A DNA stretch of 64,000 bases from Flavitalea plasmicola (GTDB taxonomy: Bacteria > Bacteroidota > Bacteroidia > Chitinophagales > Chitinophagaceae): NCBI RefSeq assembly GCF_030546645.1, contig NZ_JAUOTO010000001.1, positions 124,001 through 188,000 on the forward strand. The letters are read 5' to 3'. Numbering within the stretch: position 1 is the first letter of the stretch; each line of letters starts with the position of its first letter. The position numbers and the translations under genes are program-made. Under the pieces are notes generated by a model. That model was not told the origin of the DNA. It was given only the letters and a program-made list of their open reading frames with translations, and searched no databases. This document shows, piece after piece, positions 36,301 to 48,878 of this stretch.

Positions 36301-36683
36301 AGATACCGGGCTATTCCAGCGCCGGCTTTTCTACCAATGGCCTGAACGCCTGGACAAAGCCGGGACAGATCACCAATTTCCCCAGTATGAATGACCCTTT
36401 CAAACAGAATACCACCCGGTACCTGGAGGATGATAAGTTCTGGCGGCTGCGCAACGTCATGCTGACTTACAATTTGCCCCAGCAATATTGCAGGTGGCTG
36501 AAGATAAACTCATTCCAGCTCTTTGTCCAGGGACAGAACCTGGTGACGCTTTTTAAGTTCCAGGCCTTTGACCCGGAGATCTCCACCACCAATAGCAGCA
36601 CCGCTAACTCCAATGCCGATATCACCGGCGCGCAATATCCTCCGCTGCGATCTTATTCCTTTGGCGCCACTATTAATTTCTAA
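33369..36683 (+). CDS. SusC/RagA-type TonB-dependent transporter with STN domain
   Basis: I start at ATG 33369 (MTHQPAQSLLSAMKLTVIFL); 33321 is an upstream in-frame alternative and 33405 a later one. The 1104-residue protein has a signal peptide, an STN secretin/TonB domain (about 35-110: ITIYEKKAPISKVFEDIRKQTGYTF), a carboxypeptidase-regulatory domain (about 130-205), a TonB plug (about 215-345, with YIVDGIQL and SVTVLKDGASASLYGSRGANGV) and an outer-membrane barrel ending in GATINF. The STN domain explains the upstream sigma/anti-sigma pair. It imports an oligosaccharide or peptide with its SusD partner. Confidence 0.95.
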   Translation: MTHQPAQSLLSAMKLTVIFLVASLQLSARGFGQGITIYEKKAPISKVFEDIRKQTGYTFVYAESILANAKAVSINVHNATLEEALTACFQDQPLTWSIMENAVVVKERSVPSELKAIDTVPARRYAAIRGKVTDSLGKPLRDVSVTVKGLRKGTSTDAEGNFTVPVKDERSVLIFSMIGYRTKNITVGNLRELAVVLTEASADLNDVVVTGYQNQSRRLSGSSTATVDIKSASIQPVASFDQMLQGQASGLNIKTGSGQPGRSSDVVIRGKGSINGSTDPLYIVDGIQLQAKDFQSMNPLDFESVTVLKDGASASLYGSRGANGVIVVTTKKGREGRTAVTYTGQMGFSKLPPSKLKTMNGPQHVDFEMNIAGNPYSWTPAQADSLRKINFDWETALFRSAPMQEHQLSFSGGNNKTKYFSSLSYLDQDGILLNTNLRRYTGRFNIEHTISNFKIGTNIAGGWSKSRNVKEGNESMTPLNTILWALPYEVPYTSSGQYTTSIQGVGNWTNPFEEVNRNMGHTYYTKAYGNGFVEYKFPMVRELTWRSNIGGDYTQSEYFNITNNGTQDAQHDGQATSPMWGQGNLSQGFSKQFRSTITNSLSYKHIFGPEGQHNLNASIYHETIRTQASGFGYQGFGLLNPYPNAAGLVAGTTTNGYIPVINNIVYTPDYGIVSFFGIVDYVYKHKMVLGGSVRRDGSSRLSPDNRWVNYGGISGAYILSEENFLRNHPVISLLKAKASYGTVGNQEGIGDFPYLQQYASGTFGGGSSLAISAFGNKNLKWETRTTFNTGVELGLFKNRITANLEFYNSITNNLFFNLTTPATSGGPGQVLGNAGSMRNRGWEASISLAVIHNSDFDWNISANYSLNRNVVLSLPLGQQSQLYHKYQILQVGKPFNSFYLDRFQGVDPQTGSAIYLKADGKTLTHTYDPNDRVTLGTSDAPFNGGINNGLRYKSVNLSFLWVYSYGNSVYNYARTQVEIPGYSSAGFSTNGLNAWTKPGQITNFPSMNDPFKQNTTRYLEDDKFWRLRNVMLTYNLPQQYCRWLKINSFQLFVQGQNLVTLFKFQAFDPEISTTNSSTANSNADITGAQYPPLRSYSFGATINF

Positions 36684-36703
36684 CCTGTTAAAGCTCATTC
36701 ATC

Positions 36704-40749
<4,046 letters not shown>

Positions 40750-40963
40750 TTAGCGATACAAAATAAACAGAATTCATATCCCTGTAAAGGATGGAAAATA
40801 AAATAAATATTCAAACCAATTTCAAATTTCGGTGTTGATAATGCAAAAGGAAGCGTTACTGTTACTCCGCCTTCAACCTTCTGGCGCAATGCGTGTCATA
40901 TTATTCGCAGGTTTACTAATTTTGGGTTATGGAAAATTGCCTTGTTTGCATCACACTACTTAT

Positions 40964-43042
40964 ATGCGCATATTTTTATTCTTATGTTTAGCTTGCCTTA
41001 TGTTGGAATGTGAGGCCCAAAAGAAGGCAGATAAGACAGACTTTCAGATTTTTGGCCACATTAGTGGAAGGGACACGGGATCAGTTGTCCTGTGGTATAT
41101 GAATGGTGCAAAAGAATACCTGAGCGATACCACTTCGCTCGATCACGGCCAGTTTACTTTTTCCGGCAATGTCGGCAGCGCCTGCCAGGGTATGATCTGG
41201 ACAAACCAGCAGAACCATGATTTTGACGATCAAAGCGTCATCCGGTGCATAATTGAGCCTGGCATAATGCATATCTACAAAATGGATGGTGTAAGGAAGA
41301 CAACCTCCACCGGCTCGCATGCCCAGAACGAAAAGGAAAAGTGGGATAGCTTCATCTCTTCGCTCACGGAAGCAGATGCCCAACGAATGGCAACCTCCGC
41401 CTCCTTGCGAAAGCTTGAAAGACAGGCCGGTCAGTCTCTCTTTACAGATCGAATCGACTCCCTTCACCGGCAGTGTGATTCTATCAGGGCAATTCGCGCG
41501 AAACTTGATCTGGGTTACGTGGCGCAGCATCCCGAATCCTATTTGAGCGGTTATCTTTTGTGGTTCAATCGCAGGAGAATTCCGATAGATTCGGTGAAGC
41601 TGCTATATACAGCGTTTGCCGATAGCGTAAAAAACAGCTCGGTAGGCTATGAGGTATTAAAATACGTATATCCGTTGACAGATGATCAGGGATTCAGGAA
41701 CAAAAACCCTTTGATGGGCGAAGGGTTTACCAAACGCCTTGCCAGTATCAGGTCCATACATGATCTCAGTCTCAGGGATATGTCCGGGAAATTGGTGGAT
41801 CTTAACAAGTTCAAAGGTAAATATCTGCTGGTGCATGTTTGGACCAGCTGGTGTAAAGGCTGCGTTGCCGATATGCCGATGTGGAATAGTTTACTAAAGC
41901 AATATGATCCGAATATCATTCAATTCATTTCTGTCTCATTAGATAGAAATGTCGAAACCTGGAAGCAGGCTGTCGGAAAATACCATCCTAAAGGTCCTCA
42001 ATTGATCGATTCAAGTGCATTCACAGGCTTGTTTGCCATATTCTGCAAGGTATTGTGGGTTGGAAAATACCTGATCGCGGATCCTGAAGGCCATATTTTA
42101 AACTATAATGCGGATGAGCCGGACGAACCGGCATGGCGAAGATTGCTGGACGGCTACATTAAAAAAGAGCCGCGCAAAGACCCGTTGATCAATGTGCTTA
42201 TCGTAGACGGGTTCAGCAACCATGATTGGAAACAGACCAGTCTGATGGTGAAAAATATTCTTGAAAGAACAGGCCGTTTTCACGTCACGGTTTCCACCGC
42301 GCCGGGTACAGCCAACGATCCGGGCTGGACCACATGGAACCCGGAATTCGAAAAGTTTGCTGTCGTCATTCAAAATACCAACAACATCCAGGATTCGGCA
42401 CTGCAATGGCCGGCAAGTATACAACAGCGTCTGGAAAAATACGTCAGCTCGGGGAGAGGATTATACGTGCTTCATTCTGCCAATAACGCCTTCCCCCGCT
42501 GGAAAGAATATAATAAAATGATCGGCCTGGGCTGGCGCCCAAAGGACACGGGATTTGCATTACAGGTCGATTCCAACGATCACATCGTCCGGATACCGCC
42601 CGGACAGGGAGAGGCTACCAATCACGGGGCCAGGTTCGATGCCGTCATTCGTATTTTGAACCGTCACCCCATTAATGAAGGTTACCCGGAAAAATGGAAA
42701 ACGGCTTCAATGGAGCTGTACAGGTATGCACGCGGGCCGGCAGAGAATCTTACTATCCTGTCCGTAGCCGCCGACAGCGTCACCGGCAAGATATGGCCCG
42801 TCGAATGGGTAGTAAAATACGGGAAGGGGAATGTCTATGTCTCCAGCATGGTGCACTTGTGGAAGGGGGATATATATCCTGTCAGCTACAGATGCATTGG
42901 TTTTCAGACAACACTGATCCGTGCAACGGAATGGCTGGCAACGGGAAAAGTAACCTACCCGGTTCCCGCGGACTTTCCATCGGAAGAGGCCAGCCGCCTG
43001 CGTTCTGGATCCGATTATCCGGGAGACTCCTCACCGGATTGA
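40964..43042 (+). CDS. Fusion of TlpA-like thioredoxin and ThuA-like domain
   Basis: ATG 40964 (MRIFLFLCLACLMLECEAQ) provides a signal peptide; an upstream TTG at 40832 would give an odd leader. The 692-residue protein has a DUF4369-like N-terminal beta domain (about 25-130) and a helical linker. A thioredoxin domain (about 255-395) follows, with the redox motif WCKGC (Cys297/Cys300) in HVWTSWCKGCVADMPMW. From about 408 a ThuA-like domain runs to 660: NVLIVDGFSNHDW, YVSSGRGLYVLHSANNAF and YGKGNVYVSSMVHLWKGD. Thioredoxins of this class reduce or oxidise periplasmic disulfides, and ThuA-like proteins act in sugar metabolism. I know of no standard protein joining the two. Active site and order look intact. 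Confidence 0.75.
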   Translation: MRIFLFLCLACLMLECEAQKKADKTDFQIFGHISGRDTGSVVLWYMNGAKEYLSDTTSLDHGQFTFSGNVGSACQGMIWTNQQNHDFDDQSVIRCIIEPGIMHIYKMDGVRKTTSTGSHAQNEKEKWDSFISSLTEADAQRMATSASLRKLERQAGQSLFTDRIDSLHRQCDSIRAIRAKLDLGYVAQHPESYLSGYLLWFNRRRIPIDSVKLLYTAFADSVKNSSVGYEVLKYVYPLTDDQGFRNKNPLMGEGFTKRLASIRSIHDLSLRDMSGKLVDLNKFKGKYLLVHVWTSWCKGCVADMPMWNSLLKQYDPNIIQFISVSLDRNVETWKQAVGKYHPKGPQLIDSSAFTGLFAIFCKVLWVGKYLIADPEGHILNYNADEPDEPAWRRLLDGYIKKEPRKDPLINVLIVDGFSNHDWKQTSLMVKNILERTGRFHVTVSTAPGTANDPGWTTWNPEFEKFAVVIQNTNNIQDSALQWPASIQQRLEKYVSSGRGLYVLHSANNAFPRWKEYNKMIGLGWRPKDTGFALQVDSNDHIVRIPPGQGEATNHGARFDAVIRILNRHPINEGYPEKWKTASMELYRYARGPAENLTILSVAADSVTGKIWPVEWVVKYGKGNVYVSSMVHLWKGDIYPVSYRCIGFQTTLIRATEWLATGKVTYPVPADFPSEEASRLRSGSDYPGDSSPD

Positions 43043-43235
43043 GCACTCCCGGAGCGCCCCATCATACCAGGCGCCCTGGAGGCTGCCGGGAAAACATTCC
43101 CCATACTGGTTTTGCAGCGCACTATATCTCCTTTTCCGGGGATGATTCCAGCAATTTTGATGCCTACTTTAATAACCTGTACATCTGGTACGAAAATTGA
43201 ACCGCGAGGGCAATAGGTTCACCCTTAAAACAAGG

Positions 43236-44015
43236 ATGCATATGCCATTAAGAGAATACATGAAAAAAAAGCTTACTGAAAAGCAGATGAGGAGCCTTAA
43301 CAGCCTGGCAAAAAATGTGCGCTCGTTCGGGAAAAGAGGCAATTTAAATGAATTGGCAAAAATATATAGAACAGATAAATGGGGGTTGCATTTCTACACA
43401 CCTCATTATAATGATCATTTTAGCCCGTTCAGAAACAAAAAGATTGTTTTACTGGAAATAGGCGTGGGGGGGCACGAGGATCCAAAGGCCGGGGGAAATT
43501 CTCTGCGGATGTGGAAGAAGTATTTTCCCTATGGTAGCATAAATGCGGTAGATATTTTTGACAAATCCTCCCTGGAGGAAAAACGGATCAAAATTTTTAA
43601 AGGCAGCCAGGTTGACAAAGAATTCCTTCTGGACGTTATAAAACAAATCGGGAACCCTGACATAATAATTGACGACGGCAGTCATATCAACGAACATATG
43701 ATCGAAACATTTAAGATCCTGTTCCCCTTATTGAAGGACGGCGGCATCTATGTTGTTGAAGACACGCAAACCTCCTATTGGCCGGATTTCGGAGGAGACA
43801 GCAAAAAGCTGGACAATCCCAACACCATTTTGAATTATTTAAAAAAGACAACTGACTGCCTGAATTACGAGGAGCTGCTCTTACCCGGATACGAACCTAC
43901 TTATTTTGACAGGAAAATTATATCGATGCATTTTTACCATAACCTCGTCTTTGTATATAAGGGTGACAATAACGAAGGATCGAATAAGGATCAAACCCAT
44001 AAAGTTGACAGATGA
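43236..44015 (+). CDS. Class I SAM-dependent methyltransferase, MycE-like
   Basis: ATG 43236 (MHMPLREYMKKK) gives 259 residues; TTG 43197 and ATG 43242/43260 are alternatives. The SAM-binding loop is LLEIGVGGHEDPKAGGNSL (about 74-92), followed by INAVDIFDKS with the acidic ribose ligand. Then come DIIIDDGSH, with acidic and His residues that bind metal in MycE, and GGIYVVEDTQTSYWPDFGG. This combination resembles mycinamicin 2''-O-methyltransferase MycE and relatives, which methylate sugar hydroxyls of macrolides using magnesium. Other members of the family modify glycans. It follows the TlpA-ThuA gene on the same strand. The exact substrate is unknown. Confidence 0.78.
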   Translation: MHMPLREYMKKKLTEKQMRSLNSLAKNVRSFGKRGNLNELAKIYRTDKWGLHFYTPHYNDHFSPFRNKKIVLLEIGVGGHEDPKAGGNSLRMWKKYFPYGSINAVDIFDKSSLEEKRIKIFKGSQVDKEFLLDVIKQIGNPDIIIDDGSHINEHMIETFKILFPLLKDGGIYVVEDTQTSYWPDFGGDSKKLDNPNTILNYLKKTTDCLNYEELLLPGYEPTYFDRKIISMHFYHNLVFVYKGDNNEGSNKDQTHKVDR

Positions 44016-44292
44016 TCAACTTCGATTAGCCTAAGTCATGCCAATGTACGTTTCTATAAGCAGGTTCCCCGCCTTGCAGTAAATAGTGAAGCAGTAAAAT
44101 ATAAGGTTCCTACCTACTGGTTTTACCTTGATAAAGAATTGATAATCTGGTCTCACCGGATTTTACGTGTATGCTCCTACCATTCCCCGTAAGATGTCAC
44201 ATAAATGGTTTAAAGATGGATTTGAATTCAGCAGATGAACAACAATGCTGCGTTTCTTTGTAGTACAAATTTCAAATTCAAAATCCACTCTA
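44016..44292. other. 277-bp intergenic stretch with no clear feature
   Basis: No known gene lies here. One frame without ATG (about 44018-44195) encodes a run including KYKVPTYWFYLDKELIIW that looks protein-like but matches no family I recognise and has no start. No terminator hairpin was seen. Confidence 0.4.
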
Positions 44293-47200
44293 ATGAAAAC
44301 CATTCTACCCACACTCGTCCTGATATTCCTCTTCTTTCAGGCAAAAACACAGTTTACTTCTACTTCGAATGAGACACACGATTTCATCACGTATGATACG
44401 GTCTATAACCTCCAACTGGATCCATGGCATACCGTGGTATACCGGCTCACTATTTCGCGGCCGGCCAATATGTTCACTACGGGTCATCCCGATACCGCAT
44501 CCCGTCCCGCATTCATTACCATGCCCGGCGTTGGGGAGATGGGGACGGACCCTTCCAAAACACGCGTTTATGGCCCTCATTTCTGGCTGAAGAATGGCTG
44601 GGACGGTTCGGTTGATCTGGGCAACGGGAAACACTATCCTATATTGATCACCCTTATTTGTGATCAGAAGCAGCCATATCCCAACTGGAACCTGGCCGTT
44701 CTGAACTACCTGTTGAAGACCTATCACATCAAACGAAACGGGGTTCACCTTGCCGGGCTTTCACAGGGCGCTTTTACCTGGTCGGGCATGATCACCTACG
44801 AGGCGACGCCGGGAGATGAGGCAGGAATGAAAAATGTCACGAGCCTGGCGCTTCTTTCGGGAGCGGCTACAGCCACCGGCAGTTTTAATTTGATGGGCCG
44901 TTGGGCGAAGAAATATAAAGGTAAATTATTCGCTACGGTAAACCCGGGAGATGCCCAGAGCATCAATCCTCCGGTGGCCGCGAAAGCAATGAATGATTCT
45001 GTAGCGGGATCGGCTTATTTCGCATGGAACAACCTGTCTTCCGGAACCAACGCGCATTGCTGCTGGAATTCGGTGTATGATCCTAATGCCAGGAACTGGC
45101 AGCCGTTCGCGCCTTTAGGTCAATATATAACCACGGGTCCATCGGCCAATTCAGCAGGAACCTATAAGACGGGCTCCCTTTTTCAATGGATGCTCAGGCA
45201 GGGTGATACTTCCATCGTTGGATCCGCCCCTGTATCTACCCCTACGCCCGCTCCTAACCAGGCGCCTGTTGCCAATGCCGGTGCAGGGCAGACCATTACG
45301 CTGCCCGTGAGCCAGGTAAACCTGTCTGGCAGCGCCACCGATGCAGACGGCACGATTGCCGCCTACGCCTGGACGAAGGTCAGCGGAGGCAGTGCAACGA
45401 TCGTATCTCCCTCCACCGCAGCAACTGCCGTCTCCGGACTGGTTGCAGGAACGTATGTTTTCAGGCTGACGGCCACCGATAACCTGGGAAGCAAAGCTAC
45501 CTCGGATGTTACGGTCATTGTGAATGCTGCCGTCGTAACCTCGCCCGTGGTCGACACGACCGTGACGTCGGCAGGTCTTCGCATCGTAAAAGTGCTCACC
45601 TGCGAATACCGGGCTGGTTATATCATGTCCGATGGAAAGCTCTATGGCGTATGTAACATGACGCCTACGGTAGTATCTTATCCCATCGCAACAGGAAGGA
45701 AGATCGTTGAGGGTGCCGCGGGATTCAACGTATTCAGGGTACTGGATGATCAGGGTTATGTATGGAGCAGCCGGATAGACTACACCACTAACATGGACCG
45801 CACCGATACGGATACCTCGGGCCTGCCTTTTGACGGCAATGTTTCTATCTATGCCTACGCCAGCACCACCCTTACCATCAGGAAAGACGGATCACTTTGG
45901 TACATGGGCGATGATACGTTCCATTTATTCCATACCACCGGAAGTGTGAAAATGCGGCCCATCCAGCTTTCCCCTGCCGGCATGATCTGCAGGAAAGTAG
46001 ATGCAGGAAGCCAGCGCATCATCTTGCTGACCACCGCAGGCCAGGTCTACGAATGGACCAGAGCAGGATCCTTGACGCCTGTATTAAAAACAATACCCCG
46101 TCCTGCGATCGATATTTTCGGATCCCATGCTAACTATGGCGGTTGCATCGTTCCGGATGCAACAGGTTCTCAGACGATGGGATACCCCTATATCTGGGGA
46201 ACAAACTATGGCAACTGGGGCGGCTCGGCTCCTTTCAGCCAACCTACCTGCGTCAGGTCATTGTGGAAAATGACGGCTCCCATCAAAGAGATCTCTTCCA
46301 ACTGGAACACGATTCACTACATTGATAGCTTAAGCAGGCTGTTCGGCATGGGCTTCAACGCACAGGGTGAAGTAGGAAATGGCGAAGAGATTGTCAACAG
46401 GTACACCTATGCCACTTTCCCGGGCTATGGATGGGATTTTGGCGATGGAGAAAATGCTGTCACGGTGCCTGTAGAGATAGGAAAAGGCATCAAATGGAAA
46501 AAACTGTATTCAAACAATTTCTTCTGTTTTTACAAATATGCGCAGGATGAAAACGATTCTATCTACTCTTGGGGCAGGAATAAAGCCATGGTACTGGGCA
46601 ATGGTTTTAAGAACTTGCAGGAACAATATTCTCCGAATGCCATGGATGTGCTGGTGCCTACCATGGTGCATCCGATGACGGTGAAAACGCAGACGTATAA
46701 TTTCACGGCGCCTTCTATCAATGCGGGTCCGAAAGTATCGGTGGCAGCGACCACGGTCACTTTATCCGGTTCTGCGAAGGGACCCCAGCTTGTAAAGAGC
46801 ACAGCTGTTGCTGCAAACGGCATCGATAAGGTTGGATTCGACATCGTATCCTACCAGTGGACCAAGGTCAGTGGGCCGGACGCGGTCATTGCCACGCCTA
46901 ATGCAGCCACCACCGTCGTCAACGGCCTGACCCCGGGTACTTATGTATTCAATCTGTCGACCGTGGATGCCAACAAAGGAACGCAAAGCGCTAACGATAC
47001 CGTTGTCATAACGGCTCCCCAGTATACGGTAAGCACCGCCACAGTAAAACAGATACCCGGGAAATTCGAAGCAGAAAATTACGATTCCAGCACTGCCGTG
47101 ATGAAAGAGATCACTTCCGACCTCAGCGGTGTCCAGGATGTATCTTCCATCGACAGCGCGGACTGGATGGACTATAAAGTAAATGTAACTGTCGCCGGGA

Positions 47201-47772
47201 CGTACAAGGTCAGTTTCCGCGTAGCCACGCTGAACCCCAATGCCACCTTTGTACTGAGAAGCGCTACCGGCCGTACCCTGGCAAGCATTAAACTGATCAA
47301 GCCAACAGGCGGTTACCAGTCCTGGGCCACGATCAGCACCCAAATAACTTTACCCGCCGGAGCCCAGACAATACGGCTGGTGTCTACCAGCGCAGTCGGG
47401 TGGAATATCAACTGGATGTCGTTTGACGCAAGCACTACCGTGGTTGCTTCCACTTCCACCGAAAATAATGGCAGCAGTCTTGGACTGTCCACCATCGAAT
47501 CGACACCGGCGCCCGTCAGCCTGTCCACCGTGAGCATTTATCCGAACCCCGTAAGGGATCACTTCACGGTGGATATCAACAACGATTTCACTGGAATGAT
47601 GAATATTCAGGTGGTAAACATTGCCGGTCAGGTCAGTCTGACTCAAGTACTGTCGAAGACAGGACAGAGAAGCCAGGTGAACATAGCTGCCGCGGCGCTT
47701 ACCCCCGGGATCTATATGGTCAGGGCCCAAATGGGTAGCAAGGTTGAAGTGATAAAATTGCTGAAACTATAA
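44293..47772 (+). CDS. Multidomain T9SS protein: hydrolase, PKD, RCC1-like, PKD, CBM6-like
   Basis: ATG 44293 (MKTILPTLVLIFLFFQAKTQF) begins with a signal peptide; a start at 44245 would add 16 residues. Of 1159 residues, about 25-320 form an alpha/beta-hydrolase-like module with nucleophile motif GLSQGAF (Ser157) and HLAG before it. A PKD-like domain (about 330-415, PVANAGAGQTITL) follows. An RCC1-like propeller region spans about 430-800, with LFGMGFNAQGEVGNG and SIYSWGRNKAMVLGNG. A second PKD domain lies at about 810-900 and a CBM6-like beta sandwich at about 920-1045 (FEAENYDSS, SADWMDYKVNV). The T9SS sorting domain from about 1080 (SIYPNPVRDHF) ends KVEVIKLLKL. It is probably a secreted polysaccharide or ester hydrolase. 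Confidence 0.8.
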   Translation: MKTILPTLVLIFLFFQAKTQFTSTSNETHDFITYDTVYNLQLDPWHTVVYRLTISRPANMFTTGHPDTASRPAFITMPGVGEMGTDPSKTRVYGPHFWLKNGWDGSVDLGNGKHYPILITLICDQKQPYPNWNLAVLNYLLKTYHIKRNGVHLAGLSQGAFTWSGMITYEATPGDEAGMKNVTSLALLSGAATATGSFNLMGRWAKKYKGKLFATVNPGDAQSINPPVAAKAMNDSVAGSAYFAWNNLSSGTNAHCCWNSVYDPNARNWQPFAPLGQYITTGPSANSAGTYKTGSLFQWMLRQGDTSIVGSAPVSTPTPAPNQAPVANAGAGQTITLPVSQVNLSGSATDADGTIAAYAWTKVSGGSATIVSPSTAATAVSGLVAGTYVFRLTATDNLGSKATSDVTVIVNAAVVTSPVVDTTVTSAGLRIVKVLTCEYRAGYIMSDGKLYGVCNMTPTVVSYPIATGRKIVEGAAGFNVFRVLDDQGYVWSSRIDYTTNMDRTDTDTSGLPFDGNVSIYAYASTTLTIRKDGSLWYMGDDTFHLFHTTGSVKMRPIQLSPAGMICRKVDAGSQRIILLTTAGQVYEWTRAGSLTPVLKTIPRPAIDIFGSHANYGGCIVPDATGSQTMGYPYIWGTNYGNWGGSAPFSQPTCVRSLWKMTAPIKEISSNWNTIHYIDSLSRLFGMGFNAQGEVGNGEEIVNRYTYATFPGYGWDFGDGENAVTVPVEIGKGIKWKKLYSNNFFCFYKYAQDENDSIYSWGRNKAMVLGNGFKNLQEQYSPNAMDVLVPTMVHPMTVKTQTYNFTAPSINAGPKVSVAATTVTLSGSAKGPQLVKSTAVAANGIDKVGFDIVSYQWTKVSGPDAVIATPNAATTVVNGLTPGTYVFNLSTVDANKGTQSANDTVVITAPQYTVSTATVKQIPGKFEAENYDSSTAVMKEITSDLSGVQDVSSIDSADWMDYKVNVTVAGTYKVSFRVATLNPNATFVLRSATGRTLASIKLIKPTGGYQSWATISTQITLPAGAQTIRLVSTSAVGWNINWMSFDASTTVVASTSTENNGSSLGLSTIESTPAPVSLSTVSIYPNPVRDHFTVDINNDFTGMMNIQVVNIAGQVSLTQVLSKTGQRSQVNIAAAALTPGIYMVRAQMGSKVEVIKLLKL

Positions 47773-47792
47773 AAGCTGTTTCAGACTGGTGC

Positions 47793-47826
47793 AACGCTCC
47801 CCGGGGGATTTTTCCCGGGGAGCGTT
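47793..47826 (+). terminator. GC-rich hairpin after the T9SS hydrolase gene
   Basis: Perfect 13-bp arms AACGCTCCCCGGG (47793-47805) and CCCGGGGAGCGTT (47814-47826) enclose an 8-base loop ending in TTTTT. No T-run follows the stem on the plus strand, so it is terminator-like but not canonical. It separates the hydrolase from the CBS/nuo region. Confidence 0.6.
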
Positions 47827-47935
47827 CCCCATTAGAGGAGGACCCTGCAGGCCATAACCCTGTTGATATATAATCTTTTTTTGTAATGAAAAATAAGTTA
47901 ACTTAACAGTAGGATTATTTTTCAAACGTCTTGCC

Positions 47936-48367
47936 ATGGATACTGTTCGTGATATACTACAGATCAAGGGGAATTTGGTATATACAGTATGTCCGGAAAC
48001 CTCTGTGTATGAAGCACTTGAAACTTTGGAAAACAAGAACCTCGGCGCCCTCGTCGTGTTGGAAAAATGCGGGAAGCTGGATGGCATTTTCACCGAAAGG
48101 GACTATGCCCGTAAAGTGATCTTAAAAGGTCGCTCGTCCAAAGAAACGATGGTGCAGGACATTATGACCGAAAGCCCCACGTTTGTCACTCCAGACACCA
48201 AGATTGAAGAATGCATGCAGCTGATGACCAAAAAATTCATCCGCCATCTGCCTGTAATGGACAACGATGAATTGGTCGGTATTGTTTCCATTGGTGATAT
48301 AGTCAAATATATCATTAATCAGAAGGATTTCATTATCGAGCACCTTGAACATTACATCGTCAGCTGA
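47936..48367 (+). CDS. Two-CBS-domain protein
   Basis: A 143-residue cytoplasmic protein made of a CBS pair: CBS1 about 8-65 (TVCPETSVYEALETLENKNLGALVV, KLDGIFTERDYARKVIL) and CBS2 about 75-135 (MTESPTFVTPDTKIEECMQLMTKKFIRHLPVM, LVGIVSIGDIVKYII), each shown in short parts. The GIxSxxD-like ends GIFTERDYAR and GIVSIGDIVK are the usual nucleotide-binding signatures. Such proteins bind AMP, ATP or SAM and act as energy sensors. It lies 78 bp upstream of nuoA on the same strand and could be linked to respiratory control, but its partner is unknown. Confidence 0.9.
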   Translation: MDTVRDILQIKGNLVYTVCPETSVYEALETLENKNLGALVVLEKCGKLDGIFTERDYARKVILKGRSSKETMVQDIMTESPTFVTPDTKIEECMQLMTKKFIRHLPVMDNDELVGIVSIGDIVKYIINQKDFIIEHLEHYIVS

Positions 48368-48445
48368 ACATTTACACGCAGGGCTGGTGTCAGGAGTTGG
48401 ATGATAATACGTTGATGCATTGCTCATCAATGAAACAGTTGTTGT

Positions 48446-48874
48446 ATGCCTGGTAACAACACCGATAGTATCCCCTTATGGCCCCTGCTATTATACGCAG
48501 GCCTGGTAAGCATATTACTGGTGGTCATTCTCACCTTATCATATATCCTCGGACAGCATCATCGGGACAGGGCCACCGGTAAACCTTATGAAGGAGGGAT
48601 AGAACAGACCGGATCTGCACGAATACGTTTTTCAGCACAATTTTATTTAGTGGCTATGTTGTTCGTAGTTTTTGACGTGGAAGCCGTATTTATCATGTTA
48701 TGGGCCCTCGGATTCTACGAACTGGGCTGGCGGGGATATATAGGTGTAGCCGTGTTCATTGGGCAACTGACCGTTGTATTGGTGTACGAATGGGGCATCG
48801 GCGCTTTGAACATTGGCGCAAACGCTAAAAAGATATTGAAGGTCCATATGATGAAGCAACTCCAAAATAAATGA
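48446..48874 (+). CDS. nuoA: NADH-quinone oxidoreductase subunit A
   Basis: A 142-residue membrane subunit of complex I with three membrane helices (about 8-33, 68-92, 96-120). Family marks are [20 protein letters not shown] and the acidic [11 protein letters not shown] in helix 2, a region that contributes to the quinone-site/proton-channel interface. It is the first gene of the 14.4 kb nuo operon. The next gene starts 4 bp after its stop. Length is normal. Confidence 0.95.
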   Translation: MPGNNTDSIPLWPLLLYAGLVSILLVVILTLSYILGQHHRDRATGKPYEGGIEQTGSARIRFSAQFYLVAMLFVVFDVEAVFIMLWALGFYELGWRGYIGVAVFIGQLTVVLVYEWGIGALNIGANAKKILKVHMMKQLQNK

Positions 48875-48878
48875 ACAG

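Noticed and set aside
42694-43200. Plus-strand frame overlapping the end of the TlpA-ThuA gene and extending 158 bp past its stop
   Set aside because: It is Arg/Gly/Pro-rich, antagonises the coding frame and has no recognisable domain; only its tail (FNNLYIWYEN) looks protein-like.
44018-44195. ATG-less frame with KYKVPTYWFYLDKELIIW
   Set aside because: No start codon or family match; may be a relic or chance.
48368-48445. Small inverted repeat ttgatg/catcaa before nuoA
   Set aside because: Only 6 bp per arm and no T-run; too weak to call an operator or terminator.
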